A stretch of DNA of 64,000 nt from an uncultured Clostridia bacterium (GTDB lineage: Bacteria > Bacillota > Clostridia > TANB77 > CAG-508). Below are positions 19,446-28,005 of the stretch, piece by piece; the first letter of the stretch is position 1, and every line of letters starts with the position of its first letter. The notes below the pieces were generated by a model. The model was given only the letters and a program-made list of their open reading frames with translations, ran no database searches and was not told the DNA's origin. The DNA lies in the NCBI GenBank assembly GCA_934182605.1, contig CAKPRQ010000005.1, forward strand, positions 38,468 through 102,467, read 5' to 3'. The translations under genes and the position numbers were made by a program.

Positions 19446-22400
19446 TTATTCATCATATTTATATTCTTCTTTATCTTCTGCAACCATTGATATATTTTTA
19501 TTTTTTTCTTTATTTGAATTATTTGATAAAAATGTTTCATCACTTTTCATTAATCTGTATATAACATTTCCTAAAGAATTCATTATCGCATTATAAAATT
19601 CTTTGCTTTCAAATAATTTCTTATATGAACTAGAACTTTCTTTATATGCTTTACTTGTTTTTTCGCTAAATACTTTTGGAAATACGGATTTTACAAACAT
19701 ATCCTCATTATTTGCCTTTGCAGATTTTCTAACTTCATCATCTTTCATTATAATGTCCATAATATTTTTAACTAACATATTATCAGCCTCTGTAAATTGT
19801 CCTGCATATAAATCATTCACTTTTTTTATTACTTCTTCTAAATATCTTTGTTCTGGCAATATTGCAATTGGGATACCTGAACCTTGAGGTTTTACTAATC
19901 CTTCTGCCTCGTCTGTTTTTCTTAAAGATACACTCCCTTGAAATGTTTGTTTTAAATTATAAAAAGTCAATTTTAATGAACCTTCTAAATCAATTGTATC
20001 AACTTTATTTTTTGGTAATAATTTTTCAACATATCTTAAATACATATATGTTTTATGAAGCTCTTCATCTCCCATAAATGTAATTTGAGTTATATAAGAA
20101 TAAAATTTATTAAAGCTAATTACTTGTTTTCTAAAACTTTCTCTGTCTTCAATTTCAAGTTTGTTATATAAGTCTACTGTTTCTTTAACACAACTTGTTA
20201 ATCTTCCAAAATCGTTTTCGTTTTGTTTACCATCCTTCAGATAAATTTTACAGAATTTTTCTATATTCTCGTCATAAATTAGTCCATAACTTTTTATCAT
20301 GTTTAATTTATCATAAATAGCATTTGGATTAGTTTCTTGCTCTAGTACAGTAACATCATAAAAAGGCTTAAATGCTTCTTGTATATCTTGAGCTTCATTA
20401 ACAAAATCAATTACTAATGTATCATCTTTTCCTTTACATGTCCTATTTAATCTTGATAAAGTTTGTACTGCTTTTATTCCTTTTAGTTTTTTATCTACAA
20501 ACATTGTATGTAATAATGGTTCATCAAATCCTGTCTGATATTTTTCAGCAACTACTAATATTCCAAATTCATCTGAGTTAAAATACTCTTTTGTTTGTGA
20601 TTCAGATATTTTTTTGCTATCTTTTGTTTTATTCATTCCACTCTCTGTAAAAGATTCTCCACCATCTTGCACTTCTCCTGAAAATGCAACTAATACATCA
20701 AGATCATCATATCCTTTTTCTGCAATATATCTTTTAATTTCAAAGAAATATCTGACAGCGTGAAGTCTCGAAGCAGTTACAAGCATTGCTTTTCCTCTAC
20801 CACCTATTTTATTTTTTGTAACATTTCTAAATTGCTCAACTATAATTTGAGTTTTTTGAGTAATATTTATTTCATGTAAACTTTCAAATTTCTTTATTAC
20901 TTTTGTTGCATAGTTTTCTGGGACTTCTGGATTGTCTGGTGTATTTTTAGCAATTTGATATATTGTTTTATATGTCATGTAATTAGCTAAAACATCTAAT
21001 ATGAAGCCTTCTTCTATAGCTTGTCTCATGCTGTACACGTGATAAGGTTTAAATGTTCCATCATCTTGCTTTGTTCCAAATAATTCTAATGTCTTTGGTT
21101 TTGGGGTAGCAGTAAAAGCAAAGAATGAAATATTCTTTTGTGGCCCATGAGTAGCTAACTCTTCAACAATTTTGTCTTCATAATCTTTTTCACTTTCTTC
21201 TGCTCTTGCCTCTAATTCAGCATATTTCTTTAATGCTTCTTCTTTATCTGCTAAAGCTATTTTTAATTTTTTTGCTGAATTTCCTGTTTGACTTGAATGT
21301 GCTTCATCCACTATAACAGCAAACTTTTTGTGTCCCATATCATCTACATCTTTATATATAACAGGAAACTTTTGTAGCGTGGTAATTATAATTCTTTTTC
21401 CATCATTTATAGCATCTTTTAAATCTTTTGATGTTTTTTCGTCATCAATTTTTACAACAACACCTTTTTGATGTTCAAATTGATATATTGTTTCTTGTAA
21501 TTGCTTATCTAATATTTTTCTATCAGTTACAACTATAATGGAATTGAATACTGCATTATTGTCCTTGTCATGTAGTCCTGACAACCTATGTGCAAGCCAA
21601 GCTATACTATTTGATTTTCCTGAACCAGCACTATGTTGAATTAAATAATTTTGCCCAACACCACAATCTCTAACATTCCATATTAATTTTCTCACAACAT
21701 CTAATTGATGAAATCTAGGAAAAATAATATTTTCTTTTTTCTTAATTATTTCTTTACCACCACGATGTAACACTTCTTCTTTTACTTGTAAATGTATAAA
21801 TTTATGTATTATTTCCATTAAAGAATCTTTTTTTAATACATTCTTCCATAAATAATCCGTTGTATATCCATTTTCATTTGTTGGATTTCCTGCACCTCCA
21901 ACATTTCCTGCTCCATTTGAACCTTGATTAAATGGTAAATAATATGTATCTTTTCCTGCAAGTTTTGTTGTATATTTTACATCATAATGATCCACTGCAA
22001 AATAAGCTATTATTCTGCTATTAAATCTAAATATTAATTCTCTAGGATCTCTATCATACATAAATTGCTTTTGTGCATTTTCACTATTTTGCCCTGTTAT
22101 TTGATTCTTTAATTCTAAAGCTACAACAGGAATACCATTTAATAATAAAACTATATCAACTGAATTTTCATTTTGTGTAGAATACTTTAATTGTCTTGTT
22201 TCATTCAATATATTTTTATTATATAGATCCCAATTTTCTGGTACTAAATTTGTTTCTGGCATAAAGTATGCTAATATAAATTTAAACCCTCTATCTGTAA
22301 TTCCATTTCTGATTACATCAATTATTCCTCTTGTTACTACTTCTTCATTAAATCTTTTTATAAATCTTGATTTATAATCATCTGGAAATGCCATTTTATA

Positions 22401-22568
22401 TCTATTCCATTCTTTGCTTTGAGTATCTTCTATAAATTTAAATAAATCTTTTTGATTTAATGCTGATTCTCTATCAAAGTCTTCAGGATATCCTTTTATA
22501 TATCCTCCATCTTCTGATAAAAGATATGTTTCAATATCTTGTTCAAATCTTTTTTCATTTTCTTCCAT
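19446..22568 (-). CDS. hsdR: Type I restriction enzyme R subunit
   Basis: A 1040-residue motor and nuclease subunit. The N-terminal PD-(D/E)xK nuclease is seen at 'VDIVLLLNGIPVVALELKNQ', Walker A at 'HSAGSGKSNSIAWLAHRL', the DEAH box at 'VIVDEAHSSQTG', motif III at 'FTATPKPKTLELFG', and motif VI at 'TLSRLNRTCKGK'. Length and domain order are normal for the EcoR124-like family. It cuts DNA after ATP-driven translocation when HsdS meets unmethylated sites. AAGGAG precedes ATG 22568, which lies two bases after the hsdS stop. It is the last gene of the hsdMSR operon and ends 17 bp from the integrase, with which it converges. Confidence 0.95.
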   Translation of the reverse strand: MEENEKRFEQDIETYLLSEDGGYIKGYPEDFDRESALNQKDLFKFIEDTQSKEWNRYKMAFPDDYKSRFIKRFNEEVVTRGIIDVIRNGITDRGFKFILAYFMPETNLVPENWDLYNKNILNETRQLKYSTQNENSVDIVLLLNGIPVVALELKNQITGQNSENAQKQFMYDRDPRELIFRFNSRIIAYFAVDHYDVKYTTKLAGKDTYYLPFNQGSNGAGNVGGAGNPTNENGYTTDYLWKNVLKKDSLMEIIHKFIHLQVKEEVLHRGGKEIIKKKENIIFPRFHQLDVVRKLIWNVRDCGVGQNYLIQHSAGSGKSNSIAWLAHRLSGLHDKDNNAVFNSIIVVTDRKILDKQLQETIYQFEHQKGVVVKIDDEKTSKDLKDAINDGKRIIITTLQKFPVIYKDVDDMGHKKFAVIVDEAHSSQTGNSAKKLKIALADKEEALKKYAELEARAEESEKDYEDKIVEELATHGPQKNISFFAFTATPKPKTLELFGTKQDDGTFKPYHVYSMRQAIEEGFILDVLANYMTYKTIYQIAKNTPDNPEVPENYATKVIKKFESLHEINITQKTQIIVEQFRNVTKNKIGGRGKAMLVTASRLHAVRYFFEIKRYIAEKGYDDLDVLVAFSGEVQDGGESFTESGMNKTKDSKKISESQTKEYFNSDEFGILVVAEKYQTGFDEPLLHTMFVDKKLKGIKAVQTLSRLNRTCKGKDDTLVIDFVNEAQDIQEAFKPFYDVTVLEQETNPNAIYDKLNMIKSYGLIYDENIEKFCKIYLKDGKQNENDFGRLTSCVKETVDLYNKLEIEDRESFRKQVISFNKFYSYITQITFMGDEELHKTYMYLRYVEKLLPKNKVDTIDLEGSLKLTFYNLKQTFQGSVSLRKTDEAEGLVKPQGSGIPIAILPEQRYLEEVIKKVNDLYAGQFTEADNMLVKNIMDIIMKDDEVRKSAKANNEDMFVKSVFPKVFSEKTSKAYKESSSSYKKLFESKEFYNAIMNSLGNVIYRLMKSDETFLSNNSNKEKNKNISMVAEDKEEYKYDE

Positions 22569-22570
22569 AA

Positions 22571-24478
22571 TTATTGCTCCTTAATTATTGTAAGATTTCC
22601 ATTTCCTTTTGGAATTAATCCAATTTGTTTCATTTCTTTTAATACATCTAGCCATTCACTTTCTTTAAATCTTTTTTTTGTATCATTCCAATTTTCTCTT
22701 ACATCTTTGACTATTTTTATATCTGAAATTTCTTCTTCTCTTATAATAAAGTCATTCCATGACGCATATAAAGTTGCAACCATTTCTGCTTTATCCATAG
22801 AATAATCTTTTATAATTTTTATTATTCTTTCTATCTTTTTATCATAATCTGAATAATATTTTTCATAATATTTGTTATAGTTACTAAAACTTGGTAAAAT
22901 TTTATAGTCTATTGGATTCTTTTTATTATTTATTTTAACCCATCTGTTTTTCTTACTTATAACTGATTCACATTTATAAATAGCTTCAGATAATGGTCCT
23001 GCCTTTTCTCTTACATAATTATTTTCAAAATTAAATCCAATATCTTTTTCAATTAAATATAATATTTTTTCAGCCTTAACTCTTCCTAAATTATACTTAT
23101 TCAACTTTTCAATAATTTTACATAGTAATATTGCTTGTGCAAAAATATTGTCTTTGCACTTTATTTTTATTCCTATAGAATCATTTTTTATTAATTCATT
23201 TTTTGCTTTGACTTCTTTTTTGCCTGTAACATATTCATATATAAGCGATTGTTTATATTTTTCTAATTCTTCTATTATTCTTTCTTTATTTGATATTAAA
23301 TTATCAATTTCATTACATTTTTTATCTAAATATTCAATTATTTTTTCTTGTTCATCTTCATTTTTATTATAAACAATTTTCATATTTGCGAAATTATCAT
23401 AAGTTAATTGATTAATTGTTGATGTAAGAAAAGTTCCTAAATAATATTTAAAAATTTCTGAATCCAAAATATATTTTAAATATCTAGCATTACTCTTACA
23501 TCTATAAATCATCATAAATGCTCCAAAAGTAGCTATCATTCCATTAGATATTAATGCATTTTTTCCAATTAATTTTCTACTGCCATTTCTTGAACATATT
23601 AATATATCATTTTCTTTAACTAATAATTCTTCTTTTATCTCTTTTTTTACATAAACATTATCTTTAAAGTCTAACTTTCCTTCTTGAATATTAGATGACC
23701 TTAAAACTAAAATTCCATCATTTTCATCACATAAATCTTCTGGGCTGTATGTTAAACCATTTCTTGCATTTCCTAAATTTTTAATTTTTATAATAAAATA
23801 TTCTTTTGGAATTTTACCAATCCAATCTATACCACTATCTTTCATTTCAACATTTTTGTCTAATCCTTTAGTAACCGCTTTTGTTATTATTGATTGTTTA
23901 TATTTCTTATAATCTTCAATAGTTTCTCTTGTTTTTTCAATTACATTATCTATTTCAACAACTTTCTTATCAAGATAATCAGCAATTTTTTGTTGCTCAT
24001 CTATTGGTGGTAATAGAATTTCTATTGGTCCAAAATCTTCTGTATTTACCACATATCTTAATGATTTTGAATAAGCCTTATATTTTCTACCATCAAAACA
24101 ACATTCAAACCAATATTTAGCGTAATCCTTATCGATATTTTTATTACAATTATATACTTTATATGCAGGAGATATCATTCCATTATAAGAGGACAATCCC
24201 GAAAAAACAGCAGATACGTCAAGATCAAATAAACACATAACTAACTGTCCAATTTTAACACTTTGATAAGTTTCAAAACTTTCGGGAACCTTTCCTCCAG
24301 TTGAACTTTCATCTTTCTTTATAATTCCCTTTTTTGTTAAAGATAATAAATCGTAATTTATCATTTTATCTCCAACAATATTTTTTTCTAAGGAAAAACA
24401 ATGTTTATTTTTATCAACTTTCCATGTGTTTGGAATCATCCCCACCCAAGGAATACCACTTTCTTTCATTTCTAACAT
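22571..24478 (-). CDS. hsdS: Type I specificity subunit with extra C-terminal domain
   Basis: A 635-residue protein. Two target-recognition halves are visible, each introduced by 'MKESGIPWVGMIPNTW' or 'MKDSGIDWIGKIPKEY' and each followed by a conserved spacer helix ('QQKIADYLDKKV…' and 'QEKIIEYLDKKC…'). Normal HsdS proteins stop near residue 420. Here about 215 residues follow, starting 'AKNELIKNDSIGIKIKCKDNIFAQAILLCKIIEKL' and including 'GRVKAEKILYLIEKDIGFNFENNYVREKAGPLSEAIYKCE', similar to the SocA/Panacea-like 'KLLYL…GP' fold. A longer frame starts with TTG at 24496, but the AGGAGG at the end of hsdM serves the ATG at 24478. Confidence 0.9.
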   Translation of the reverse strand: MLEMKESGIPWVGMIPNTWKVDKNKHCFSLEKNIVGDKMINYDLLSLTKKGIIKKDESSTGGKVPESFETYQSVKIGQLVMCLFDLDVSAVFSGLSSYNGMISPAYKVYNCNKNIDKDYAKYWFECCFDGRKYKAYSKSLRYVVNTEDFGPIEILLPPIDEQQKIADYLDKKVVEIDNVIEKTRETIEDYKKYKQSIITKAVTKGLDKNVEMKDSGIDWIGKIPKEYFIIKIKNLGNARNGLTYSPEDLCDENDGILVLRSSNIQEGKLDFKDNVYVKKEIKEELLVKENDILICSRNGSRKLIGKNALISNGMIATFGAFMMIYRCKSNARYLKYILDSEIFKYYLGTFLTSTINQLTYDNFANMKIVYNKNEDEQEKIIEYLDKKCNEIDNLISNKERIIEELEKYKQSLIYEYVTGKKEVKAKNELIKNDSIGIKIKCKDNIFAQAILLCKIIEKLNKYNLGRVKAEKILYLIEKDIGFNFENNYVREKAGPLSEAIYKCESVISKKNRWVKINNKKNPIDYKILPSFSNYNKYYEKYYSDYDKKIERIIKIIKDYSMDKAEMVATLYASWNDFIIREEEISDIKIVKDVRENWNDTKKRFKESEWLDVLKEMKQIGLIPKGNGNLTIIKEQ

Positions 24479-24479
24479 T

Positions 24480-26225
24480 TTATTTATCCTCCTCAAATAA
24501 TATTTTTAGAGAATTCATAATATCACTCTCATTTTTTCTAATTCTTGCTAGTATATCATCAGAATTTTCAGGTGTTACATATTTATAAAAATATCTAGTG
24601 AATGGTATTTCGTATCCTATTTGTGTTTTCTTCTTATCTATCCATGCCTGTTTATTATATGGTTGAACTTCTCTTTCAAAGTATTCTTCTATATCATCTT
24701 TTAAAGGTACATTTTCATAATCTCTTTTATTAGAATCAGCTTTAATGTTACCTTTTTTATCTTTTATAATTTCTTGTTTTTCATCTACTGCTGGTGATTC
24801 AATAGTTATTCTATAAAATCCAAAGTCACTATTATCAAATATTTTACTTTCAACTGTTTTATCATTTTCACTGTATTCTTTATTTGTAAATTCAGAATAA
24901 GCTTTTAATATTAACTTTCTTGATTCTTCATCTAAATCTTTTCTTTTATTTCCTATATTTTTTTTTCTATTTATGTAACAATTTGAAGCATCAATTAATT
25001 GAACCTTTCCTTCTCTTATAGTGCCTTCTTTTCCTTTGTTAATCAACCAAATATATGTTGAAATACCTGTATTGTAAAATAAATCTGTAGGCAATTGAAT
25101 AATTGCTTCTAGCCAATCATTTTCTATAATATATCTTCTTATTTCAGATTCTCCTGAACCTGCAGCACCTGAAAATAATGGTGAACCATTTTGTATAATT
25201 GCCATTTTCCCATCATCTTTTAATTTTGCAATACCATTTAAAGTAAATAACATTTGACCATCTGAAATTTTAGGTGTGCCTACTGGAAATCTTCCATGTT
25301 CACCTTTTGAAACTTCATTTTCAATTGCTTTCTTCTGCTTCTTCCAATCTATACCAAATGGAGGATTTGAAATTATATAATCAAAAGTATATCCTTTAAA
25401 TTTATCATCATCTAGTGTGTCTCCTTGTTTAAAATTATCTGCCTCTCCTCCTTTAATGAGCATATCTGCCTTAGCTATTGCATAAGTCTCCGGATTTAAC
25501 TCTTGCCCATAGCAATCTACTTTAACATTTTTATTTAGTTGATGTAATCTGTCAGTCATACATGCAAGTATTTGAGAAGTTCCCATTGCCATATCATATA
25601 TTGTTTTTACTTTATTATCGTTAATTAAAATATCTTTTTCTTCAACAACTAATAAATCTGTCATTAAATAAATAATATCTCTAGCTGTAAAGTGAGCTCC
25701 TGCTTCTTCGTCATAACTTTCTGAAAATTTTCTAACTAATTCTTCAAAGATATATCCCATATCTTCTGTTTTTACTTCATCCAGTCCCATATATGCTTTT
25801 TTAGAATTAAATTCCTCTATTACAACATATAAAAGTCTATTTTCTACCATTGTTTTTACTTCATTATTAAATTTAAAATTGCTTAATATATCTATAACAT
25901 TATCTGAAAATCCATTTAAATAATTTTTAAAGTTACTTTCAATATTATCTGGATCTGATAATAATTTCTCAAAATCATATTTACTTGTATTATAAAAACT
26001 ATATCCAGAAGCTTCTGTTAGGAAAACATCTTTAACTTCAAAATTTTTAACTTCTTCATATTTGTCTAAAACAGCTTGTTTAGTTGGTTTTAATATATCA
26101 TCAAATCTTTTTAATACTGTCATTGGAAGTATTACCTTGCCATATTCATGCGGTTTATATACTCCAACTAATTTTGTCGCTACTTCCCATATTAAATTTG
26201 CTTTTGCATTTATATTTGTACTCAT
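24480..26225 (-). CDS. hsdM: Type I DNA adenine methyltransferase M subunit
   Basis: A 581-residue N6-adenine methyltransferase. The catalytic NPPF motif is 'DYIISNPPFGIDWKKQK'; the S-adenosylmethionine-binding segment is 'YDMAMGTSQILACMTDRL', where the usual 'DPACGTG' is replaced by 'DMAMGTS', an unusual motif I. An N-terminal helical HsdM_N domain precedes it ('IWEVATKLVGVYKPHEYGKVILPMTVLKRFD'). With HsdS it protects host sites. It overlaps the XRE gene by four bases at its start, and its end carries the hsdS ribosome site, so all four genes are one operon. Confidence 0.94.
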   Translation of the reverse strand: MSTNINAKANLIWEVATKLVGVYKPHEYGKVILPMTVLKRFDDILKPTKQAVLDKYEEVKNFEVKDVFLTEASGYSFYNTSKYDFEKLLSDPDNIESNFKNYLNGFSDNVIDILSNFKFNNEVKTMVENRLLYVVIEEFNSKKAYMGLDEVKTEDMGYIFEELVRKFSESYDEEAGAHFTARDIIYLMTDLLVVEEKDILINDNKVKTIYDMAMGTSQILACMTDRLHQLNKNVKVDCYGQELNPETYAIAKADMLIKGGEADNFKQGDTLDDDKFKGYTFDYIISNPPFGIDWKKQKKAIENEVSKGEHGRFPVGTPKISDGQMLFTLNGIAKLKDDGKMAIIQNGSPLFSGAAGSGESEIRRYIIENDWLEAIIQLPTDLFYNTGISTYIWLINKGKEGTIREGKVQLIDASNCYINRKKNIGNKRKDLDEESRKLILKAYSEFTNKEYSENDKTVESKIFDNSDFGFYRITIESPAVDEKQEIIKDKKGNIKADSNKRDYENVPLKDDIEEYFEREVQPYNKQAWIDKKKTQIGYEIPFTRYFYKYVTPENSDDILARIRKNESDIMNSLKILFEEDK

Positions 26226-26587
26226 TTTTTCCCCCTTAAAATTTCTATAATTTTTTTATATTTTTGATTTGTAAATTTGGTTTGCTTTATCTCATATAGT
26301 ACTTCTAATATTCTTTCATCTTCTTTTATCATATTGATTATTTCATCTGGCAGTGTATTTCTTTCAAATGCTGCTTTTTTTCGAAATTCATTTTTTTCAT
26401 TATCATCCAATCCTAATGCACACATCATATTTTCCAAATCTTCTCCTTGAGGTGGATTGTTTTTCCCTGTTTCCATTCCACTTATAAGCATTTTCTTTTT
26501 ACCCATTATTTTAGCTATATACTCCTGTGTCTTTTCATGTTCTTTTCTTTTTTCTCTTAGAAATTTTCCGAATTCAGTTGTTATCAA
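26222..26587 (-). CDS. XRE-family regulator of the R-M operon
   Basis: A 121-residue protein with an N-terminal Cro/CI helix-turn-helix ('FGKFLREKRKEHEKTQEYIAKIMGKKKMLISGMETGKNNPP') and a short helical tail. The start is TTG at 26587 after AAAGGAGGTGG. Its stop overlaps the hsdM start. A perfect 12-2-12 palindrome lies between its promoter and start, so it very likely represses its own operon, acting as a controller of restriction expression. Such lead regulators delay restriction after entry into a new host. Confidence 0.85.
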   Translation of the reverse strand: MITTEFGKFLREKRKEHEKTQEYIAKIMGKKKMLISGMETGKNNPPQGEDLENMMCALGLDDNEKNEFRKKAAFERNTLPDEIINMIKEDERILEVLYEIKQTKFTNQKYKKIIEILRGKK

Positions 26588-26608
26588 TGATCCACCTCCT
26601 TTTATTGT

Positions 26609-26662
26609 AAGTAAGTAAATTTATTTACTTACTTTTATATAATAAATTATATTTTTTGTCAA
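26609..26662 (-). promoter_or_regulatory. R-M operon promoter and palindromic operator
   Basis: On the minus strand TTGACA (26657-26662), 17 bases, TATAAA (26634-26639). Immediately downstream, overlapping the expected transcription start, is a perfect palindrome at 26609-26634 (AAGTAAGTAAAT, two bases, and its complement). This is the obvious binding site for the XRE protein. Confidence 0.8.
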
Positions 26663-26775
26663 GAAAATCTTTTTCCTTCTAAATTTTATTTTTAATCATT
26701 TGTATTTAATTTTATGAAACTCTTGTATTTTAATTATTTTAGAGTTATTATACACAACCAACTGGAGGTGAAAAT

Positions 26776-27048
26776 ATGAATGCTAAAACAATAAAATCTC
26801 TATATAATGGTGATTACACTTGTATTGAAAAACCAATTGTTGAAAATTCTAAATATTCTGAAGCATTATCAAAATGCACATCACTTCAAGAAGAACTAGT
26901 GCATTTGGTTGATAAAGAAACTTTTTCTCGAATTGATAATGTATTAGATTGTATGAATGAATTGTCTGACATTGAAGCTGAAGAGTCCTTTGTTGAAGGT
27001 TTTTCATTAGCTATATCTTTACTGTTGGAAGCACTTTCGAAAAAATAA
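26776..27048 (+). CDS. Small DUF6809-like helical protein
   Basis: A 90-residue acidic protein, predicted all-helical, with the ending '…EAEESFVEGFSLAISLLLEALSKK' that resembles the small DUF6809-type proteins common in clostridial mobile elements and genomes. Assignment is by pattern only. AGGTG lies seven bases before ATG 26776. It is divergent from the R-M operon and is the last gene before the right 50-bp boundary site. Function unknown. Confidence 0.65.
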   Translation: MNAKTIKSLYNGDYTCIEKPIVENSKYSEALSKCTSLQEELVHLVDKETFSRIDNVLDCMNELSDIEAEESFVEGFSLAISLLLEALSKK

Positions 27049-27145
27049 TTTACCCCCTCCCCTATGTATTTCCCGAAAGTTTTAACACGACTCCCCTCGC
27101 CGTTCCCCCTTTTTACTTTGTAGAGATTATAGGCGGGGGTGGTCT
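27049..27145. other. GC-rich, strand-asymmetric non-coding block
   Basis: About 95 bp with long C-runs on the plus strand (ACCCCCTCCCC, CGACTCCCCTCGCCGTTCC) followed by GGCGGGGGTGG. CCCCC and GGGGG could pair across a 27-base loop. Base composition is far from the surrounding A+T-rich DNA. It lies at the right end of the element and vaguely recalls regions upstream of mobilisation genes in Tn1549-like elements, but no relaxase is present. No open frame is convincing. Confidence 0.4.
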
Positions 27146-27154
27146 TTATATTTT

Positions 27155-27204
27155 CGGTATTTAATTTTTATTTATATTTCCATACTTTTAAGTATTATCT
27201 ACCG
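27155..27204. repeat. Right 50-bp boundary site of integrative element
   Basis: Begins CGGTATTTAA and ends TTATCTACCG over exactly 50 bp, the same orientation and length as the unit at 13924-13973. The match to the left unit extends outward so that TTTCGGTATTTAAT is shared by both. Only the ends are conserved; the middle is A+T-rich and divergent. Confidence 0.55.
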
Positions 27205-27212
27205 ATTATCAC

Positions 27213-27251
27213 AGAAAAAAAATAGTAACTACCTTTATTGGTAATTACTAT
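27213..27251 (-). terminator. Intrinsic terminator of the phosphorylase-ASCH-ArsC operon
   Basis: Stem ATAGTAATTACC / GGTAGTTACTAT (one mismatch), then eight T on the minus strand, just after the ArsC-like gene. Confidence 0.8.
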
Positions 27252-27255
27252 ACTT

Positions 27256-27609
27256 TTATTTTAATATATTCCATTTATCCTCCTTAAATCCTGTAAATAT
27301 TCCCTTATCTGATACTAATACTGGTCTCTTTATAAGCATTCCATCACTTGCTAATAATTCTATTTTATCTTTGTCACTCATAGTTACTAATTTTTCTTTT
27401 AAATTCAATTCTTTATACTTTAATCCACTTGTATTAAACCATTTCTTTAATTCTTCTCCACTCTTTTGTATCCATTCAGTTAATTCTTCAACTGTTGGTG
27501 TTTCTTCAACAATATTCCTATCTATAAATTCGATATTGTTTCCTTCTAACCACTTCTTTGCTTTTTTACAAGTAGAACATTTTGGATATTCTATAAATAT
27601 ATTTTTCAT
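27256..27609 (-). CDS. ArsC/Spx-family reductase-like protein
   Basis: A 117-residue protein of the arsenate reductase/Spx/MgsR group. The N-terminal 'IEYPKCSTCKKAKKWL' has the redox pair C11-x2-C14, and 'MLIKRPVLV' contains the conserved R95-P of the family. The CxxC plus RPV pattern is common to YffB/MgsR-like members and does not prove arsenate reduction; no other arsenic genes are nearby. It starts four bases after the ASCH stop, so it is the third gene of an operon with the phosphorylase and ASCH protein. A thioredoxin-like redox or regulatory role is possible. Confidence 0.85.
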   Translation of the reverse strand: MKNIFIEYPKCSTCKKAKKWLEGNNIEFIDRNIVEETPTVEELTEWIQKSGEELKKWFNTSGLKYKELNLKEKLVTMSDKDKIELLASDGMLIKRPVLVSDKGIFTGFKEDKWNILK

Positions 27610-27612
27610 AAC

Positions 27613-28005
27613 TCATTTCTCCTTTAAATCATATTCCCACAAACTCAATTTTCCTTTTGCCTCTATTGGTTCATCAAATACTTCTACATTTTCTAGCTGC
27701 CAACCATAATTTTCTTTAAAAGAACTATCTGTGTATATATCTTTATTTTCTTTTAATAATATGTCTTTAAATTCTGGTGACATTTTAACGCAATCTACTA
27801 ATATTACTTTTCCTAATATTTTTCCAGTTGGCATATCTTCTGGAATATATTTTGCTAATCTTTTCATTGCTTCCTTATCTATTCCTTTTCCTGCATGTAT
27901 TAATAAATCTCCTCTATATTTAGTTTGCCAGCTTCTAAATTCAAACCTCTTATCTTTTTGCATTATCAATGTTGCCCATGGTTGTTTTATTGTTAATACT
28001 TTCAT
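27613..28005 (-). CDS. ASCH domain protein (second copy)
   Basis: A 130-residue paralogue of the protein at 283-669, sharing the MKVLTIKQPWATLIMQ start, the RSWQTKYRG core and the NYGWQ segment. ASCH domains have a PUA-like RNA- or nucleotide-binding fold. Its ATG at 28005 overlaps the last codons of the nucleoside phosphorylase, so the two are translationally coupled. That pairing suggests a role in handling modified nucleosides, which is inference. Confidence 0.88.
   Translation of the reverse strand: MKVLTIKQPWATLIMQKDKRFEFRSWQTKYRGDLLIHAGKGIDKEAMKRLAKYIPEDMPTGKILGKVILVDCVKMSPEFKDILLKENKDIYTDSSFKENYGWQLENVEVFDEPIEAKGKLSLWEYDLKEK

Noticed and set aside
13924..27204. Conjugative element with relaxase and transfer genes
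   Set aside because: No relaxase, coupling protein or type IV secretion gene can be found; only the GC-rich block hints at mobilisation. A satellite-like element fits better.
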